Positions 11,299 through 31,557 of a stretch of DNA of 64,000 bases are shown here, piece by piece. This stretch comes from Pogonophryne albipinna. Taxonomy: Eukaryota; Chordata; Actinopteri; Perciformes; Artedidraconidae. The stretch covers positions 20,056,951-20,120,950 of the forward strand of contig CM053259.1 of the NCBI GenBank assembly GCA_028583405.1. The letters are read 5' to 3'. Each line of letters begins with the position of its first letter. Position 1 is the first letter of the stretch. Below the pieces are notes generated by a model that searched no databases, had not been told where the DNA came from, and was given only the letters and a program-made list of their open reading frames with translations. The position numbers and the translations under genes are program-made.

Positions 11299-13482
11299 TT
11301 AATCCTGCTCTGACGGAGGTCCAGCTTCTTCATTGTCCGAGGTCTCTTCTTCATCATGGTCTGAGGGCTCTTCTTCATCATGGTCTGAGGGCTCTTCTTC
11401 ATCATGGTCTGAGGGCTCTTCTTCATCATGGTCTGAGGGCTCTTCTTCCACTGAGTCGGCATCATCCTCCACATAATCATCTACCACATCAAGAGCAATA
11501 TCCTGCAGTTCCTCCAGGTTGTCTGGACTCTTCCCAGTCAGCCGCTAAAAAAGACAAGATGCAATATGTCAAATTAACATCAAATACATTTGCTTTTTAA
11601 CTGAACCTCATCTCACTACAGCATGAAGACCCATTAATGTGGGCAGCAGAGCAAGAAGTCCAGTGTGAATAGGGCTTTAAATATACTGGATATTGTGATG
11701 GTTCCATTTGATTTAAGTATAAGGAAATTGAGGGTAAAATATTTCAAAAAATAACTTGCTATAAAACCAGTTTATGTACCAGTACGGTCAGAGAATCTCA
11801 CCAAACATTCGAGTATGCTTACCTCAATCATATCCGCCATGTACTGTACGTGCTGTGCCAGCGCCTGCAGCTCTTCATTTTCACACTTTAGCTGTGTTAT
11901 CTGTTCCTCTTTGGACTCAATGCATTTGTGCATCTAAAGAAAATTTTAATAAAACCATTGAGCTTGACATCATGCTTGAAATAGTTTTATTGTATGAGAT
12001 ACTGAGGCAACAATCCTGCAAAAACTCTAACTGTTTATTTGCATTATGGTGAAAAACAACTTCAAAATCCACTGCCTGATGGACTGCAGCCAGTTCAGTT
12101 TGACTCAAGTCAGTGGGAGCGTGGGAACAAGTCAATTTCCAGCTAAACATTAGCCATCTCTCAGCGATTAACTCACCTTCTTATTCTCCTGTATGACAAC
12201 CTGCAAGGCCTTCCGACGCTCCTCAGCTGTCTCTTTCCAGTAGTTGGAAGGAGGAGTTTCTGCAATGAGAGAAAAGTAAGAGCAGGATAGAATGAGAATC
12301 ATCTGTGGTAGATGCCACAATGTGATTAAATCAAGTGCATTGATTAAAAATACATACCGACGACCATAAGATCATATGCTTCACTGGTCATGCCATCTGT
12401 CGAACACTGAGTTTCTTCCGTTTGTGTAGATTTGACTTCGACCTTCACCCTCTTTGGACCTCTAGTTTGTTCTGAGCTCCACAGTTTCCGTTTGGGAATG
12501 ATATTTCCAACCTAAGAGAAAATAAGGTTTTCTTTATATGATTAAATGTTACAGGGAACAATTCAATAACCAAAAGAAAACTACATTAACTTACATTGCC
12601 AGCTAAGGGTTGGAGGACCTGCAGTCTTGGCCTGGGAAGACCCATTGCCATCGGAGATGGTTTGAAAAAGCTCTGGATGACAAAAAAAAAAAACAGGTGT
12701 TACCTTACCCAGACAGAATGGTTAACAAAGGGCAAGATCAAACACTTCAGATGTGTTTAGGGAAACTCAATCGAGTCACACGGGAAAACAACATGACCCC
12801 GTTCTCATTTTCAAAGCCTCCATTCACCATGGCTTAGCATAGCTTTACTTTCACTGTCACCATGGGAGAGGGCATAACTGAGGTGGCCTACAACACTAAC
12901 AACGGCTGCTGCCATGTGCAACACAGGTGTTGAAACAGGGGCAGGGCAAAAGCCGTGGGAAAGTTCATCCTCAAGACTCATTAGCGAGCAGCCAACATGC
13001 TCACTCAGTTAATGTTTGGCCACAGCCTCAAAACACTGATGGGAGTCTCATGACAATAGTTTCTGCTATGAGGGAGACAGTCTGAAACTACTCAGGGAGG
13101 TACAGACAAAAACTAATGGGCCAAGTTGCAGAAGCAAAGGAATCCAAGCCTTTGAAACCTTACATTTTATTGAATAAAAAAAAAAAAATTATATTGTAAG
13201 AGTCTGAGGGCATTACCTCCATTTACTCTGGGGGGGTGGGGATAAAAGGATCCCCTTTTTCTGATAAATTTTATCTCGAGAACATTTCTGGTCACACCGA
13301 TACTGAAATCTACCAGCTGAAAACTAGACATTCACACGTTTGAAGAGTTACCCCATTTGTACCCTACGCTTCACATTTCATAGATTTTTTAAGTAAAATG
13401 AAAATAGAACAAATTATTTGCTCACGTGTACATTCTCATCAGACTTTTGTTGTCTGTGGGTCATCTTTCCAGAGAAATTCAT
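11299..13482 (-). CDS. gmnn: geminin, DNA replication licensing inhibitor
   Basis: Complete coding region of 242 codons on the minus strand. Exons: 13482-13426, 12672-12595, 12511-12358, 12259-12177, 11933-11823, 11544-11299 (TAA); phases agree throughout. Geminin binds Cdt1 and blocks MCM loading, and also binds Idas/McIdas-type proteins and chromatin factors. Visible landmarks: basic patch (IPKRK, GPKRVKV), the PSNYWKETAEERRKAL segment that contacts Cdt1, then a coiled coil through IESKEEQITQLKCENEELQALAQHVQYM. The acidic tail is unusual: four identical EEEPSDHD units encoded by a 24-bp repeat, making the protein longer than the 209-residue human form. The start is the first ATG of the exon (13482), in a basic context MNFSGKM; a noncoding first exon ends at 13863. 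Confidence 0.93.
11346..11448 (-). repeat. 24-bp coding minisatellite in geminin tail
   Basis: Four head-to-tail copies of a 24-bp unit, identical or nearly so at the nucleotide level, encoding EEEPSDHD each time, in the last gmnn exon. Phase-neutral in length, so copy-number change would not break the frame. Confidence 0.9.
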
Positions 13483-13862
13483 TTTCTTACAAGAGATCTG
13501 ATGGGAAAACATGAACACGTCACTACACATGAAAACGTACAGGAGGTTACCCACATTAGAGTAACCTCCTAGCAAAACTGCCCAAAACGGCTAATTACAA
13601 AACTAGAATTAACGTTTATAACTTAGTTAAGCTATACTTTAAACGCGGTATTTGTTTATGTAATGTGACCTCGTTAGCTTGTTTAAAGACACGTTTTTAA
13701 AAAAATGCGCCACCTCTAATGGAAAAGTATTTACAAAAAGGTGACCAAAGACGTTAAAACGCTAAGGAAACTAACGCGTTGCTGTTGCTGACAGAAACAC
13801 TTAATACACGGTTGTTAACAATATTACATTTAGGCACTATTGTAGTAGATAAATCGCCTTAC

Positions 13863-13935
13863 CGTTGATAGGAACCACTATGTCGTAGGTGGGGACTGCC
13901 TTTCTCTTCCCTGAGACTCCCGCGCCAGGGGCTTA
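13863..13935 (-). other. gmnn: gmnn noncoding first exon (predicted)
   Basis: Minus-strand GTAAGG donor after 13863 preceded by a GC-rich leader; the coding exon acceptor is at 13485. The upper boundary is a guess from the promoter elements. Confidence 0.5.
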
Positions 13936-13957
13936 AATAAGCCTACTCAGTCACGTG
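13918..13957 (-). promoter_or_regulatory. gmnn core promoter with E2F-like site
   Basis: Contains TCCCGCGCCA (13918-13927), an E2F-type GC core, a TATA-like TTATTTAA on the minus strand (13933-13940) and a CACGTG E-box (13952-13957). Geminin is a known cell-cycle-regulated E2F target, so the site is plausible; its use here is inferred. Confidence 0.5.
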
Positions 13958-16436
13958 GTACAGCGTCACTCACGAGGAAGATTTTTTCATGCTGTTGTTT
14001 TTTAAATGTTTTATTCAATATCATATCCATGTATATCAAACATTATGTAGACACAACACATTGACATCAAGGGTGAACAGGAACATTTAGATAAAAGAAA
14101 CAATATAAAGAATGAAATCGAAAGAACATTTTGTCCAAACAAAAGATAACATTTCAAGTAATGTATTTATCAAAATGCACCCAGTAAATCTGAAGCAAAA
14201 ACAAATAGTAAAAAGGCAACACAATTGGCACACAGGGAACACAGGACGACACCTTTATGCTTTGCAGCCAAAAATCAGCAGTCAGGACAGTTAAAAGGAG
14301 CACCAAGGAGGAACATTTATTAACAAGGTTTAGACTAGGACACGAACAAAACACTACATTTAGTAAGTAAACATCCATCAGGATTATGTGAACACTGCCA
14401 GGTGGATGAATTAGTAGAACGTGTCATTCTGTAGCGTGGCAAATACAGTCAAGAAAGAGAAAGACAGAAATCAGGAAGCTTTAGTGGAACAACCGGATCT
14501 CAAAGAAACATTAGTCTCTGGGTCAGGGAGACTATTATATCATTTAAGACAAACAGAATGAATACAAATAATGTAATTATTATAATGTATTTAGTTTTTT
14601 TGATCATTCTGGTCCACACTCCTATACAGTAGGTGGCAGTAATGCACCTTTAACGCTGGTTGCCACCCGCCATACTAGCAGAAGAAGAAGAAATAGTAAT
14701 ACAAAAAATAAAACATATATATATATAAAGAAATAAAGAGATGTAAAACCAAAGGTAACATTTCAAGTAAAATATGTATCAAATACACATTAGGTTTTCA
14801 TTGCCTCCTTATTTTTTTATATGTTTCTTAAGTGGTGCCATAGTCTGGTAATTCTCATTTTAAATGTGCAACATTTTATTTAGATTCAGTCCATTTGTTC
14901 TTGTGAATGTGAAATGTTCCCGAAATAAAAGCAGAAGTAGTGGTGGTGGTGTTGTTTTCCCCCTGGTGTAGTCACATGTCAACACACGTCACATCTTTTG
15001 TAGTTGTCTGCGCAGCCATTTTGGGGGAGGCTGTGGATCGACGAGCTGCTTGTGCCATTATCAGCTGCCCAAAAAAAACACACAAAGAAACCAAACGCAG
15101 AAACGTTGGACGACACGCCGTTAACGATGGGCCCGCCGGGAGACAGAACAGGCCACATGTCGACTGAAAGAACGGAGGACTTCAGCTGGATTGTCGATTT
15201 ATCTTGACATGGCATGCAGCAGGGCGAGTCGCAGGTTGTGACGACTGAAGAAAAGAAGAGAAAGAAAACGGCAAACACCTCGAAACTTCATACGTGAAAA
15301 CTTGGGGGAGATTTTGTTTAAGCTAACGTGTATTTCTCCACGCAGCGTTAGCCGTTGATTCTCCCGTTTTATTTTGGTCGATGAAGTTGTTGACAAGACA
15401 CGACGACTAGCTAAAAAAAAAATGCTGAGCTCAAGCAAAACCAGTTAGTCAGTTAACCCCGCAGGTCGCTTGACTTTCACAACACTGGCAGTCACATTGA
15501 AGCTGGAGAGAAAATGTAAACGCGTAGAAAGATGACTGTACGCTAAGCTAGCCACACCACACATAGGCCTCGATTAAGCCAATCAGTCAGAAGATAAGAT
15601 GTAGCTTCATCGACGGGTCACTACTAGTTAGTGTTGGAAGTGAATGCCTAGATTAGCTTGCTAGCTCACCTTAGCTAGTGTGCTAAAAATACGCCCACAT
15701 CATGACTCTCAGCAGTGGCAGCACCGCAGGCCGTGAGCTAAATGAGTGGCAGTAAAAAGTCAAGAAAATGTCAAGGCAGTAGTCTTCGATGTTACCCGGT
15801 GCCAATATCTCCTGGCATCTCTATTTACCTGCCATGTTAGTCTGTATCTTAAATCCGCCTGTAACACGCACATAACTCGACAGATAAATACACACAAAAA
15901 GATAGCCATGGATGAGGGACTTTGAAATGACCCAAATAGTAAAATATGTGTCCGCTTGCTAGTCTCTGTAGTCCTCAATTTCACTAGCAAAAAAAATATA
16001 TTGTCAGTATGGGTTTTTACGGTAGCAGCCGTTTCTGTTGATTTCAGTTACCTACTCAGAAAAGTTGCTCTTTTATCTCGTTGGAATCCCTTGTCGATGG
16101 CAGGTTGAAAAATAGCTCATTTGGCTTTAAATGTCATGTCTTAAAACATGGATTTCTGAACCAGTAATATGGAGATGTAGTCTTAGTTTGTTGACCATTC
16201 CCCTCCTCAACACTGCCCTTTTACAAAAATTAAAATGACTTAGTTTTGTTTCTGATTTGTCGACCTTCTCAGTTGGTAGTTAGTGGGTATTTTACAGATC
16301 TAGCCTAGAGTTGTTTGATGCGTTGTTTCTGCAAAGGGTAGCTAGCGCCATCCTTTATCCAGCGTATGAATACAAAAGTAGAGAGTGAAGCCAAAGTTTT
16401 CTGCAAAAGAGAAGGAACTACCATCAAAATCTAACC
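13958..16436. other. gmnn-C6orf62 divergent intergenic region and C6orf62 5' UTR/intron
   Basis: From 13958 to about 14990 AT-rich with no gene; a small GGTGGCA...TGCCACC inverted-repeat element followed by agaagaagaag lies at about 14631-14695, a repeat style frequent in fish genomes. From about 15000 to 15500 CpG content rises and a CCATTTTGG (YY1-like) motif stands at 15016, suggesting the C6orf62 promoter and noncoding first exon there; exact TSS and donor were not resolved. Confidence 0.45.
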
Positions 16437-17913
16437 ATGGGGGACCCAACTTCACGAAGAAATCATACAAGAAATCGACTAAGAGCTCAACTTCGGAAGA
16501 AAAGGGAATCTTTGGCTGATCAGTTTGACTTCAAGATTTATATAGCCTTCGTTTTCAAAGACAAGGTTTGTCAGTAAAATTGAGGAATAGCGTTATTCTT
16601 AACTCCATCTTAAATCACACTCTTCTTTTATGACTTGTTTTATCATTACACATTTAAATGTTACAGCCAGTGTGTTTTTATCTACGTTTCTCATCACAGA
16701 AGAAGAAGTCTGCGCTTTTTGAGGTAGCTGAAGTGGTGCCGGTGATGACCAACAACTATGAAGAAAACATCCTACGAGGTGTGCGAGATTCCAGCTACTC
16801 TCTCGAGAGTTCGATAGAACTGCTGCAAAAAGATGTTGTGCAACTGCACGCCCCCCGATACCAGTCAATGCGAAGGGTAAGTCAGTCCACCATCTGAGGA
16901 GGATTTATCTTGAGTAAGAGAAAGACCTTTTGTGTTTAAATTGTTCTCTCTTCTCACAGGATGTGATAGGCTGCACACAGGAGATGGACTTCATCCTTTG
17001 GCCACGCAACGACATTGAGAAGATTGTGTGTCTGCTGTTCTCCAGATGGAAGGGGGCCGATGATGAACCATTTCGGCCCGTTCAGGTCAGATCATCTCAC
17101 ATTACGTGGGCAGCACATTTTTGGAGCCTGGTCTTGCTTCTAATTATGGCTGCAACTTTTTATTTATGGAATTATTACATTACTTTATCAATTAGTATGC
17201 TGATTACTTTCTAAATGTATCAGTTGATTATTTAGTCAAATACATTTCAAATGACCGTGAAATAATTCATCACATTTTCCCAAGATCTTTTGAAAGAAGA
17301 AGCTTTCTAAAGCTAGGGGGATTTTTTTCAAGCAACAATTAAAAATAATTGCCCACTGTCAAATTACAGATTTTAAGTTATACAAGTTATAACATTTAGC
17401 TGTTTTTTGGATTACATTTAAAATGTAGTAATCACTTCATTTTCACAATGTACATATTTCACAAATAGTTAATTAAGTGAATTGCCCTAGTCTGGATGTA
17501 ACAGAATGTACGTCTTGGCTCACAAGTCTCTCCTACAATTTACAGGCCAAGTTTGAATTTAATCATGGAGACTACGAGAAGCAGTGCCTGCATGCTTTGG
17601 GTCGTAAAGACAAGGCTGGAATGGTCATGAACAACCCAACTCAGTCTGTGTTTCTCTTCATGGATAGACAGCACTTACAGGTGAGTCAGTCCTCTGAAAT
17701 GATAATGTTACTGATCTGACAAACCTAAACCTCAGACAGCGTCCTAACACACACACCACAAATGTTCTCTGTCCACCTCTCCTGCAGACTCCTAAAACCA
17801 AGGCCACAGTGTTCAAGCTGTGCAGCCTCTGCCTATACTTGCCCCAGGACCAGCTGACCTGCTGGGGTGTGGGAGACATCGAGGATCACCTCCGCCCATA
17901 CATGCCTGACTAA
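16437..17913 (+). CDS. C6orf62 orthologue, conserved protein of unknown function
   Basis: Complete, 230 codons before the stop in five exons: 16437-16565, 16700-16876, 16960-17085, 17546-17680, 17788-17913 (TAA). The protein follows the 229-residue human C6orf62 along its whole length: MGDPTSR start, basic helix ([19 protein letters not shown]), [49 protein letters not shown], and the end [10 protein letters not shown]. The start has a good context (aaccATGG). No enzymatic motif is visible and the molecular role is not established; very strong conservation suggests an essential contact surface. Neighbours gmnn and acot13 are the same as in mammals. Confidence 0.93.
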
Positions 17914-19080
17914 GGCTTCCTGCTTCACCCAGCCTCATAGGGAAAAGCCCTTCATTTCTCTCCTGCCTAAACCTTCAGAAGCAAATAGATGTACTCATCT
18001 CCACCCGTTTATTTTTAAAAGATTTGAACTTGTGCTTGGATCTCTCCTTTTTTTGTTACCTACTTGTTCTCCCCTCCCTGACCAGAAGTTGGTTCGATTC
18101 CCACCCTTGTTTTTCCTCACACCCCAAATGTTCCTCCTCTTCTCTCTGCCATTTTTTTGGATTGGTTTCTCCATTTTTTTTTTTCCTTTACTCCCTTTTC
18201 ATTCCCTCCTACTCACTCATCCATTTTTGTTCATTTGAACCTGCACGAACATTGATTTTGAGTGGTTGGTTGTTCTCTTGGAGCCGCTCTGTCAACAGCA
18301 CCGGTCATTGAAGGAACTCTTTATGTTGCATCAAAACAGGAACAAACAATACACAGGTCTTCACGGTGGTTCTCAGATGGACGTGTTTGATATCCTTGTT
18401 GTCATAAGAAAGGATTGTTAAAGCTTGTTTGTAATGTCAATGGGGTTTCTAGAACTACTTGACACAATCTTTTGACCAAGGACAGGAGTGAAAAGGTGTT
18501 AAAACACCCGTATAAGCAAAGATGAACAATATTTGTCAAATCATATGGTGTAGGTATTGCTTCTTAAAAACCGCCTTAGTTTTTTTGCTGGACTTTTAAA
18601 AATTGTTTTGGTGTCATTTGCTTTCCTCTGAAACATGCTAGGCGGGCCTTTGTTAAAATCTTGAGTGACCTGAAAGGCATTGTACACAAGTTGGTTAAAT
18701 GTTGAAGGTCATTGTCAAGCCGTTCATGCACCATTAATTTAAGCTACTGAAATCTGATGTTATGTTTTGTTTTATTTGGGATGTGGGTTGGTGACGAACT
18801 GAAATTGTGACATAGTTAATGTTTAACTTGCCTAACAAAAGTTGCTGGAAGCTAACAGATTTCTTTGTTTAATTTGACCTACTAAAATGAATATAGTTTG
18901 CTACAATGCTCATTAAATTTGATTTCGCAGGCTTGCTTGTTAAAGAATGAGGTTCATAGTACATATAATTTTGCTCCTTGTTGATTCAGTGTGTTCAGTT
19001 GAAAGGGTATAAGGCGTGTAACTTCTGGGTTTTTTCTGTTGATTCTCAAATCAATACTGCTGAGCATATCCCAATACAAT
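17914..19080 (+). other. C6orf62 3' UTR
   Basis: About 1.1 kb without coding signal, pyrimidine-rich at first, with a variant signal ATTAAA at 18912-18917. It runs towards the convergent acot13 3' end; the exact end is not fixed. Confidence 0.5.
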
Positions 19081-19114
19081 GCAAATTCTGAAAGCATAAC
19101 TCTTGTCTATTTCT

Positions 19115-19120
19115 TTTATT
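19115..19120 (-). terminator. polyadenylation signal of acot13
   Basis: AATAAA on the minus strand about 220 bp after the acot13 stop codon. Confidence 0.55.
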
Positions 19121-19339
19121 GCATGTGCATGAAACATTGATACAGTGTTTCCATTAAGAGTGAATCTGACCATACAGTTCTGTTGACGAAATATGTGTCA
19201 CAACATGAATTAAGTTAACAGCTGAGAAGGATTTGTTAACAACATTGTGTTCACAGTCAGAGGTTAGTTAACATCTTAACTTGTTTTAACCATACAGTTA
19301 CATGATACGTGATTTACAGACAGGCACATGGGAGCAAGT

Positions 19340-20590
19340 TCAGCTGCCGCCGAGGTGTTTAGTGTGTCGGCCTTGTGCTATGACCTTCCCGGAGGCTTTG
19401 CTGGTGAGGTCTACTGTGGCGAACGCCAGGGTCCGTCCTTGCTTTAGAACCTGAGCAGTGATGAGTATGTCCTCTCCTATCTTGGCAGCATTCATGTATC
19501 TGTAAGACATTGACATTTGTTCCCAGTCATTTTTAGTTAACGAGGTTAATCTTTAACCTATGACCTGGTTAACACACTGAAGGTCGAGGTCTGACATTAC
19601 AAGTGTCTTTTAAAGCGTCTTTGGGTTCAAGAAAAGCGCTATAGAAATAAAATGTATTATTATTACAGCTGAAGGCACTGCTGTATACACAGATCACGCT
19701 CTCTATATTTTTCTGGGGCATTCAGGGTTTTTAAGGCACAAAACCTAAACCTATTATTATGCCTGATATTATGAATATTATTAAACCTTAGTGAGTAACC
19801 TGAAATTAAAGAGTTATTTGGCGGAAATAAAAATAAGACTGCATACAGTTTAAATGTTGTGACCATATAGGTCCATATAAGTCAAACGTTTAAGAATGGC
19901 ACATTTAAGTGTTTAACAGCCACACATGTCAAATACATTCAAAGAAAAACTGAAGATACAAAGCAAAAAACAAACACATCAGTAAAACAATTGCAGGACG
20001 TAATCTCAACTCAATCAAATGCCAACAAGAGAGGTCTGCATCGAGGGTTCATTGCACACATTTTTTAAAACAAGCATGATATGAAGTAAAAACTCTTCAA
20101 TCAATGTTATCTATTAAGTGATCTATTTCACAGGTAAATCTACAGGTGATACATCTTAAGAAGTACACTGGAGGACTCACGTTATGTTCATATCCACACT
20201 GACTCCTGGTGATCCCCTCTCACTGTACATGATGGCCATGGTGGAGATAACATCCACCAGGGTGGCTGTCAGTCCGCCGTGCAGCGTCCCTCCTCGGTTG
20301 GTGTGCTCTTCCTCTACCCGCAAACCACACACCACCTTACCTGGGCTTGCAGACAAAACGTCCACCTGATGGAAACACAAATATAAAAGTTTCCTGTCAA
20401 GATGCAACAATGTTGATGATCATGATAGGTTGTGTTTAAAAGAAAATATCGAGGTGTCACAGAACTCTTAAAACATTCAGAAATGTAGCATAATATGCAC
20501 GTTCACCTTGCTCAGGACTCTGTCAAAGCCTGGATTGTCTACCATTGCTCTCATGATTTGTTTTAACGTATTTAAAGACAGAGAAGCCAT
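19340..20590 (-). CDS. acot13: acyl-CoA thioesterase 13 (THEM2)
   Basis: Complete, 142 residues in three minus-strand exons: 20590-20507, 20365-20181, 19499-19340 (TGA). Hot-dog fold thioesterase that hydrolyses medium and long acyl-CoAs; the mammalian enzyme is mitochondria-associated and binds phosphatidylcholine transfer protein. Visible landmarks: HTNRGGTLHGGLTATLVD (residues about 52-69), which carries the Asn, the HGG turn and the catalytic Asp of the family, then ERGSPGVSVDMNITYM with the conserved Ser, and the C-terminal AQGRHTKHLG. Length matches the 140-residue human protein. The gene is divergent with tdp2 (362 bp between start codons), as in human. The first intron is 141 bp; the second, about 680 bp, holds an L2/SINE-like tail. 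Confidence 0.95.
19592..19668 (+). mobile_element. LINE/SINE 3' tail in acot13 intron 2
   Basis: The stretch ending 'aagcgctatagaaataaa' plus TTATTATTAC is the characteristic 3' tail of fish L2-type LINEs and the SINEs that share it. Only the tail is present. Confidence 0.5.
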
Positions 20591-20952
20591 ATTTAACGCG
20601 AGTATGAGACCAATGTCAAAATTGTGTTTTTACTTCAAACCGGAAGCTGTTGCGTCCGATAGATCGTCCGGGCGGAATTAAAGTTAATCTGTCAGAGAAC
20701 GTTTGCTTAAACAAGTAAATGGCACCGAGATTATAACAACATGCTGTTGTGTTAATTCCACACCGAAGATAAACTGTACTTTTGTATCTTGCTTTTATAA
20801 TACAAAGAAGAGTTGTATTCTGGGATTTGTTGTAAACTACTTAGCACATTCACATTCCGGAAGACTTTAACAGGTACACCTGAGATAATTTGCAGAGTAA
20901 AACAAAACCTTCGGAAAACATTAATTTATGTCCGCAATAGTTGCTATAAAAA
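20591..20952. promoter_or_regulatory. bidirectional promoter acot13/tdp2
   Basis: 362 bp separate the two start codons of head-to-head genes, so the promoters must overlap or abut. No TATA box is placed convincingly. The same head-to-head pair exists in mammals. Confidence 0.65.
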
Positions 20953-27637
<6,685 letters not shown>

Positions 27638-27896
27638 AAATGCACAACAACAAAAAAATCCTGAAACGTGTCCTTTAAAGTTTAATATGTGCTCTTAAGT
27701 TGAGGCCTTGTCAGTGCTGGCATTAGAAAACAAACATTTCTCTGTGATTAAAGATCTGACCTCCTCTGAATGTTGGTTACCTGTACATTTTATATCCTGG
27801 TTTAGTTAGTTTTATCTTCAAAATGTTCTCTTTTTGGAGTCTCTGACAAAGCCTTTTTTTTTTTGTATAATTGCTAAATGAATCTGGGAAAATACT

Positions 27897-27902
27897 AATA
27901 AA
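27897..27902 (+). terminator. polyadenylation signal of tdp2
   Basis: AATAAA 260 bp after the tdp2 stop codon. Confidence 0.7.
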
Positions 27903-29713
27903 TGTTAAAATATCAAAGTTTGCATCACTGTGTTTATGTAGTTTTGATATCGACCACTAGAGAGCACTGCAGAGTTGAAATGTGGTTCCACGTTAGTGTT
28001 AACATAAAAACAAATCAAAATATTTGGATGGAGATGTATCTATTTGAACTTGATGTTAACAACCAAATCATTGTAACTTTAGCTATAGTTCCATAAAACT
28101 TGAACTACAAATTACTCACAATTAAATTAAACAAAAATAAATACACTTGCAGCTGATGGTCCTAACCAGTAAGGGTTTATGATTGCTTCCTCATTTTACA
28201 TTACTAATACATGTGTGGTGGCATGTAAAGTGTCTGCTGTGAAAAAAGCCTATTAGAATGATATGCTGCTCTTTCTAATGATTTAATACCACCCTAATCT
28301 ACAGATCTACATTATGACCTCTGTTCCACCCCAGATACATCACGGTCTCTGTCGCCACACTGTCTGTGTCCCTCAGCTGCCTGTAACGCACCCTTCAGAT
28401 CTCAGTGTGTTTTCATGTTTGCACGGCGAGCAGAAAACAGTTCTCGGTCACACAGAGTGAGGATCAGCTGACCTCAGGAGAGGACACAGATGTGACTCTT
28501 CCCCGGGAGCAGGCGTCACCAGATCAGGCCTCCCTCCCCCTGATTAGCAAGGACATGTGACCGACGTCTGTCTAGCTTTAATGACATCTCCTAAAGCCTA
28601 AAACTTTAGGAATAATGTTTGTCGTCTTGTGCCTCTGTTGCTAATAGCATTGTGTTTTCGGGTTGTCAGTCTGCCCCATTCTCGGGAACGCCGTATCTAA
28701 TCAGTTCATCAGTCACAATGGCACAAACATTCACTGTGACTGATGAACTGATTAGGTTGTAGGGGTCAAATGTTGATGTTGCTGTAACTTCATAAAACAC
28801 GTTGTTTGGCCAACACTCAAGAATCCATATGACCTCATATTCAAATCTTATTGCAGTCAAACTTAGGTAATTTAACATCCTGTGCCACAATGTTAAACCT
28901 TCATTTTGTTAAAATAACAATTAATTAAAATAAATCTTGAATTAAAATGTTTTAAAATCTGTTATTTTGTTCCACTAAAAGTCTAAAGCCCAATGAAATT
29001 CAGTTTACATTCACATTCAACAAACAATTTCAGAAAATAATTATTTATTAGAAGCTATATCAGGAACATTTTTGGGTATTTCTTAATACATTTTCTTAAT
29101 GAATAACCCTTCAGTCAGTCATATAATCATTAAATCTAAGTTTTAAATCCAGTAAAGTGTTAAACATGTTTTGTTGAATGTCCAGCCAGAATACTGTAAT
29201 GTAATTAATTAACTATTAAATAAAGGGTGAGGGTCAGCATGCATGGCCAGAGACAAACGGTATAGAATACAGGACAATGAGACAGAAATCTGAGTAAATG
29301 TGTCTCTCTTGGTCCTCGAGAGGTGCACTATTTCTCCTGTTTCTGTACTGAGCAGTTTCCCACTTCAGCAGAGAGGAGTGGAGCAGCAGCAGGTCATTGG
29401 TGCTACAGATGGAGGCAACATCTGTCGGGGCCAAGTAACTGGTCATGTGATCCAACGTCCTGCCTTGAGCAGCATCCCTCTGCTGCCAGAGTCCCATCAA
29501 CATTTCCCTCCTCCAACAAATACAATCATCCATACGTTTCCCTCTGGAAAGCTGTGTGGGTGTATTCCAAGATAATTTCCCTCACTCTGTTTTTATATTT
29601 TATAATTTCACCGAGCTTTTATTTTCAACAGCCTCACAGATTTATTTTTGGAGCTCTCCTCCAAACACGTAGCCCTCAGTGAGAACTCGGGCTTTCATTT
29701 GAGGCCCGTCAAA
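27903..29713. other. intergenic downstream of tdp2
   Basis: No supported gene. AT-rich with one perfect short hairpin (28697-28755). Confidence 0.6.
28697..28755. repeat. perfect 21-bp inverted repeat, 17-nt loop
   Basis: Arms 28697-28717 and 28735-28755 are exactly complementary; pairing does not extend outward. Could fold as a short hairpin if transcribed. No target duplication or transposon terminus is evident. Confidence 0.85.
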
Positions 29714-29881
29714 ATGAATGTTCTTGGTTTGTGTGGACGTTTGTGTGTGCTGCCGGAGAGGCTCTGGGACGAGGTTTGTCCTTTGAAGGATGATGATGGA
29801 TCGGACACAGATCTGAGCCGAGCCCGGAAGAGATCGGCTGGTCTTGTGAAGTTCAGCAGAGAAACTGTGCTGCAGCTCCTG
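29714..29881 (+). CDS. candidate first coding exon, gene not recognised
   Basis: A 56-codon open exon beginning with ATG in context tcaaaATGAATG, ending exactly at a CTG|GTAAAA donor in phase 0, with a possible upstream acceptor (tttcaacag, ending 29632) for a leader exon. The peptide looks non-random: MNVLGLCGRLCVLPERLW, an acidic DDDGSDTD stretch, a basic RARKRS stretch, and KFSRETVLQLL at the end. The last piece resembles eIF4E-binding motifs of the Y-x4-L-hydrophobic kind, with Phe for Tyr and Val for Leu; C8orf88, a 4E-binding protein, is near TMEM64/NECAB1 in human. That link is weak inference. No downstream exon was found, so this may also be a chance frame or a relic. Confidence 0.35.

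Positions 29882-31557
<1,676 letters not shown>

Noticed and set aside
11295..11480. Second minus-strand frame over the geminin tail (repeated KKSPQTMM units)
   Set aside because: Off-frame reading of the 24-bp minisatellite; the in-frame version continues the geminin coiled coil exon.
17867..18311. Hydrophobic Phe/Leu-rich plus-strand frames
   Set aside because: Pyrimidine-rich C6orf62 3' UTR; composition artefact.
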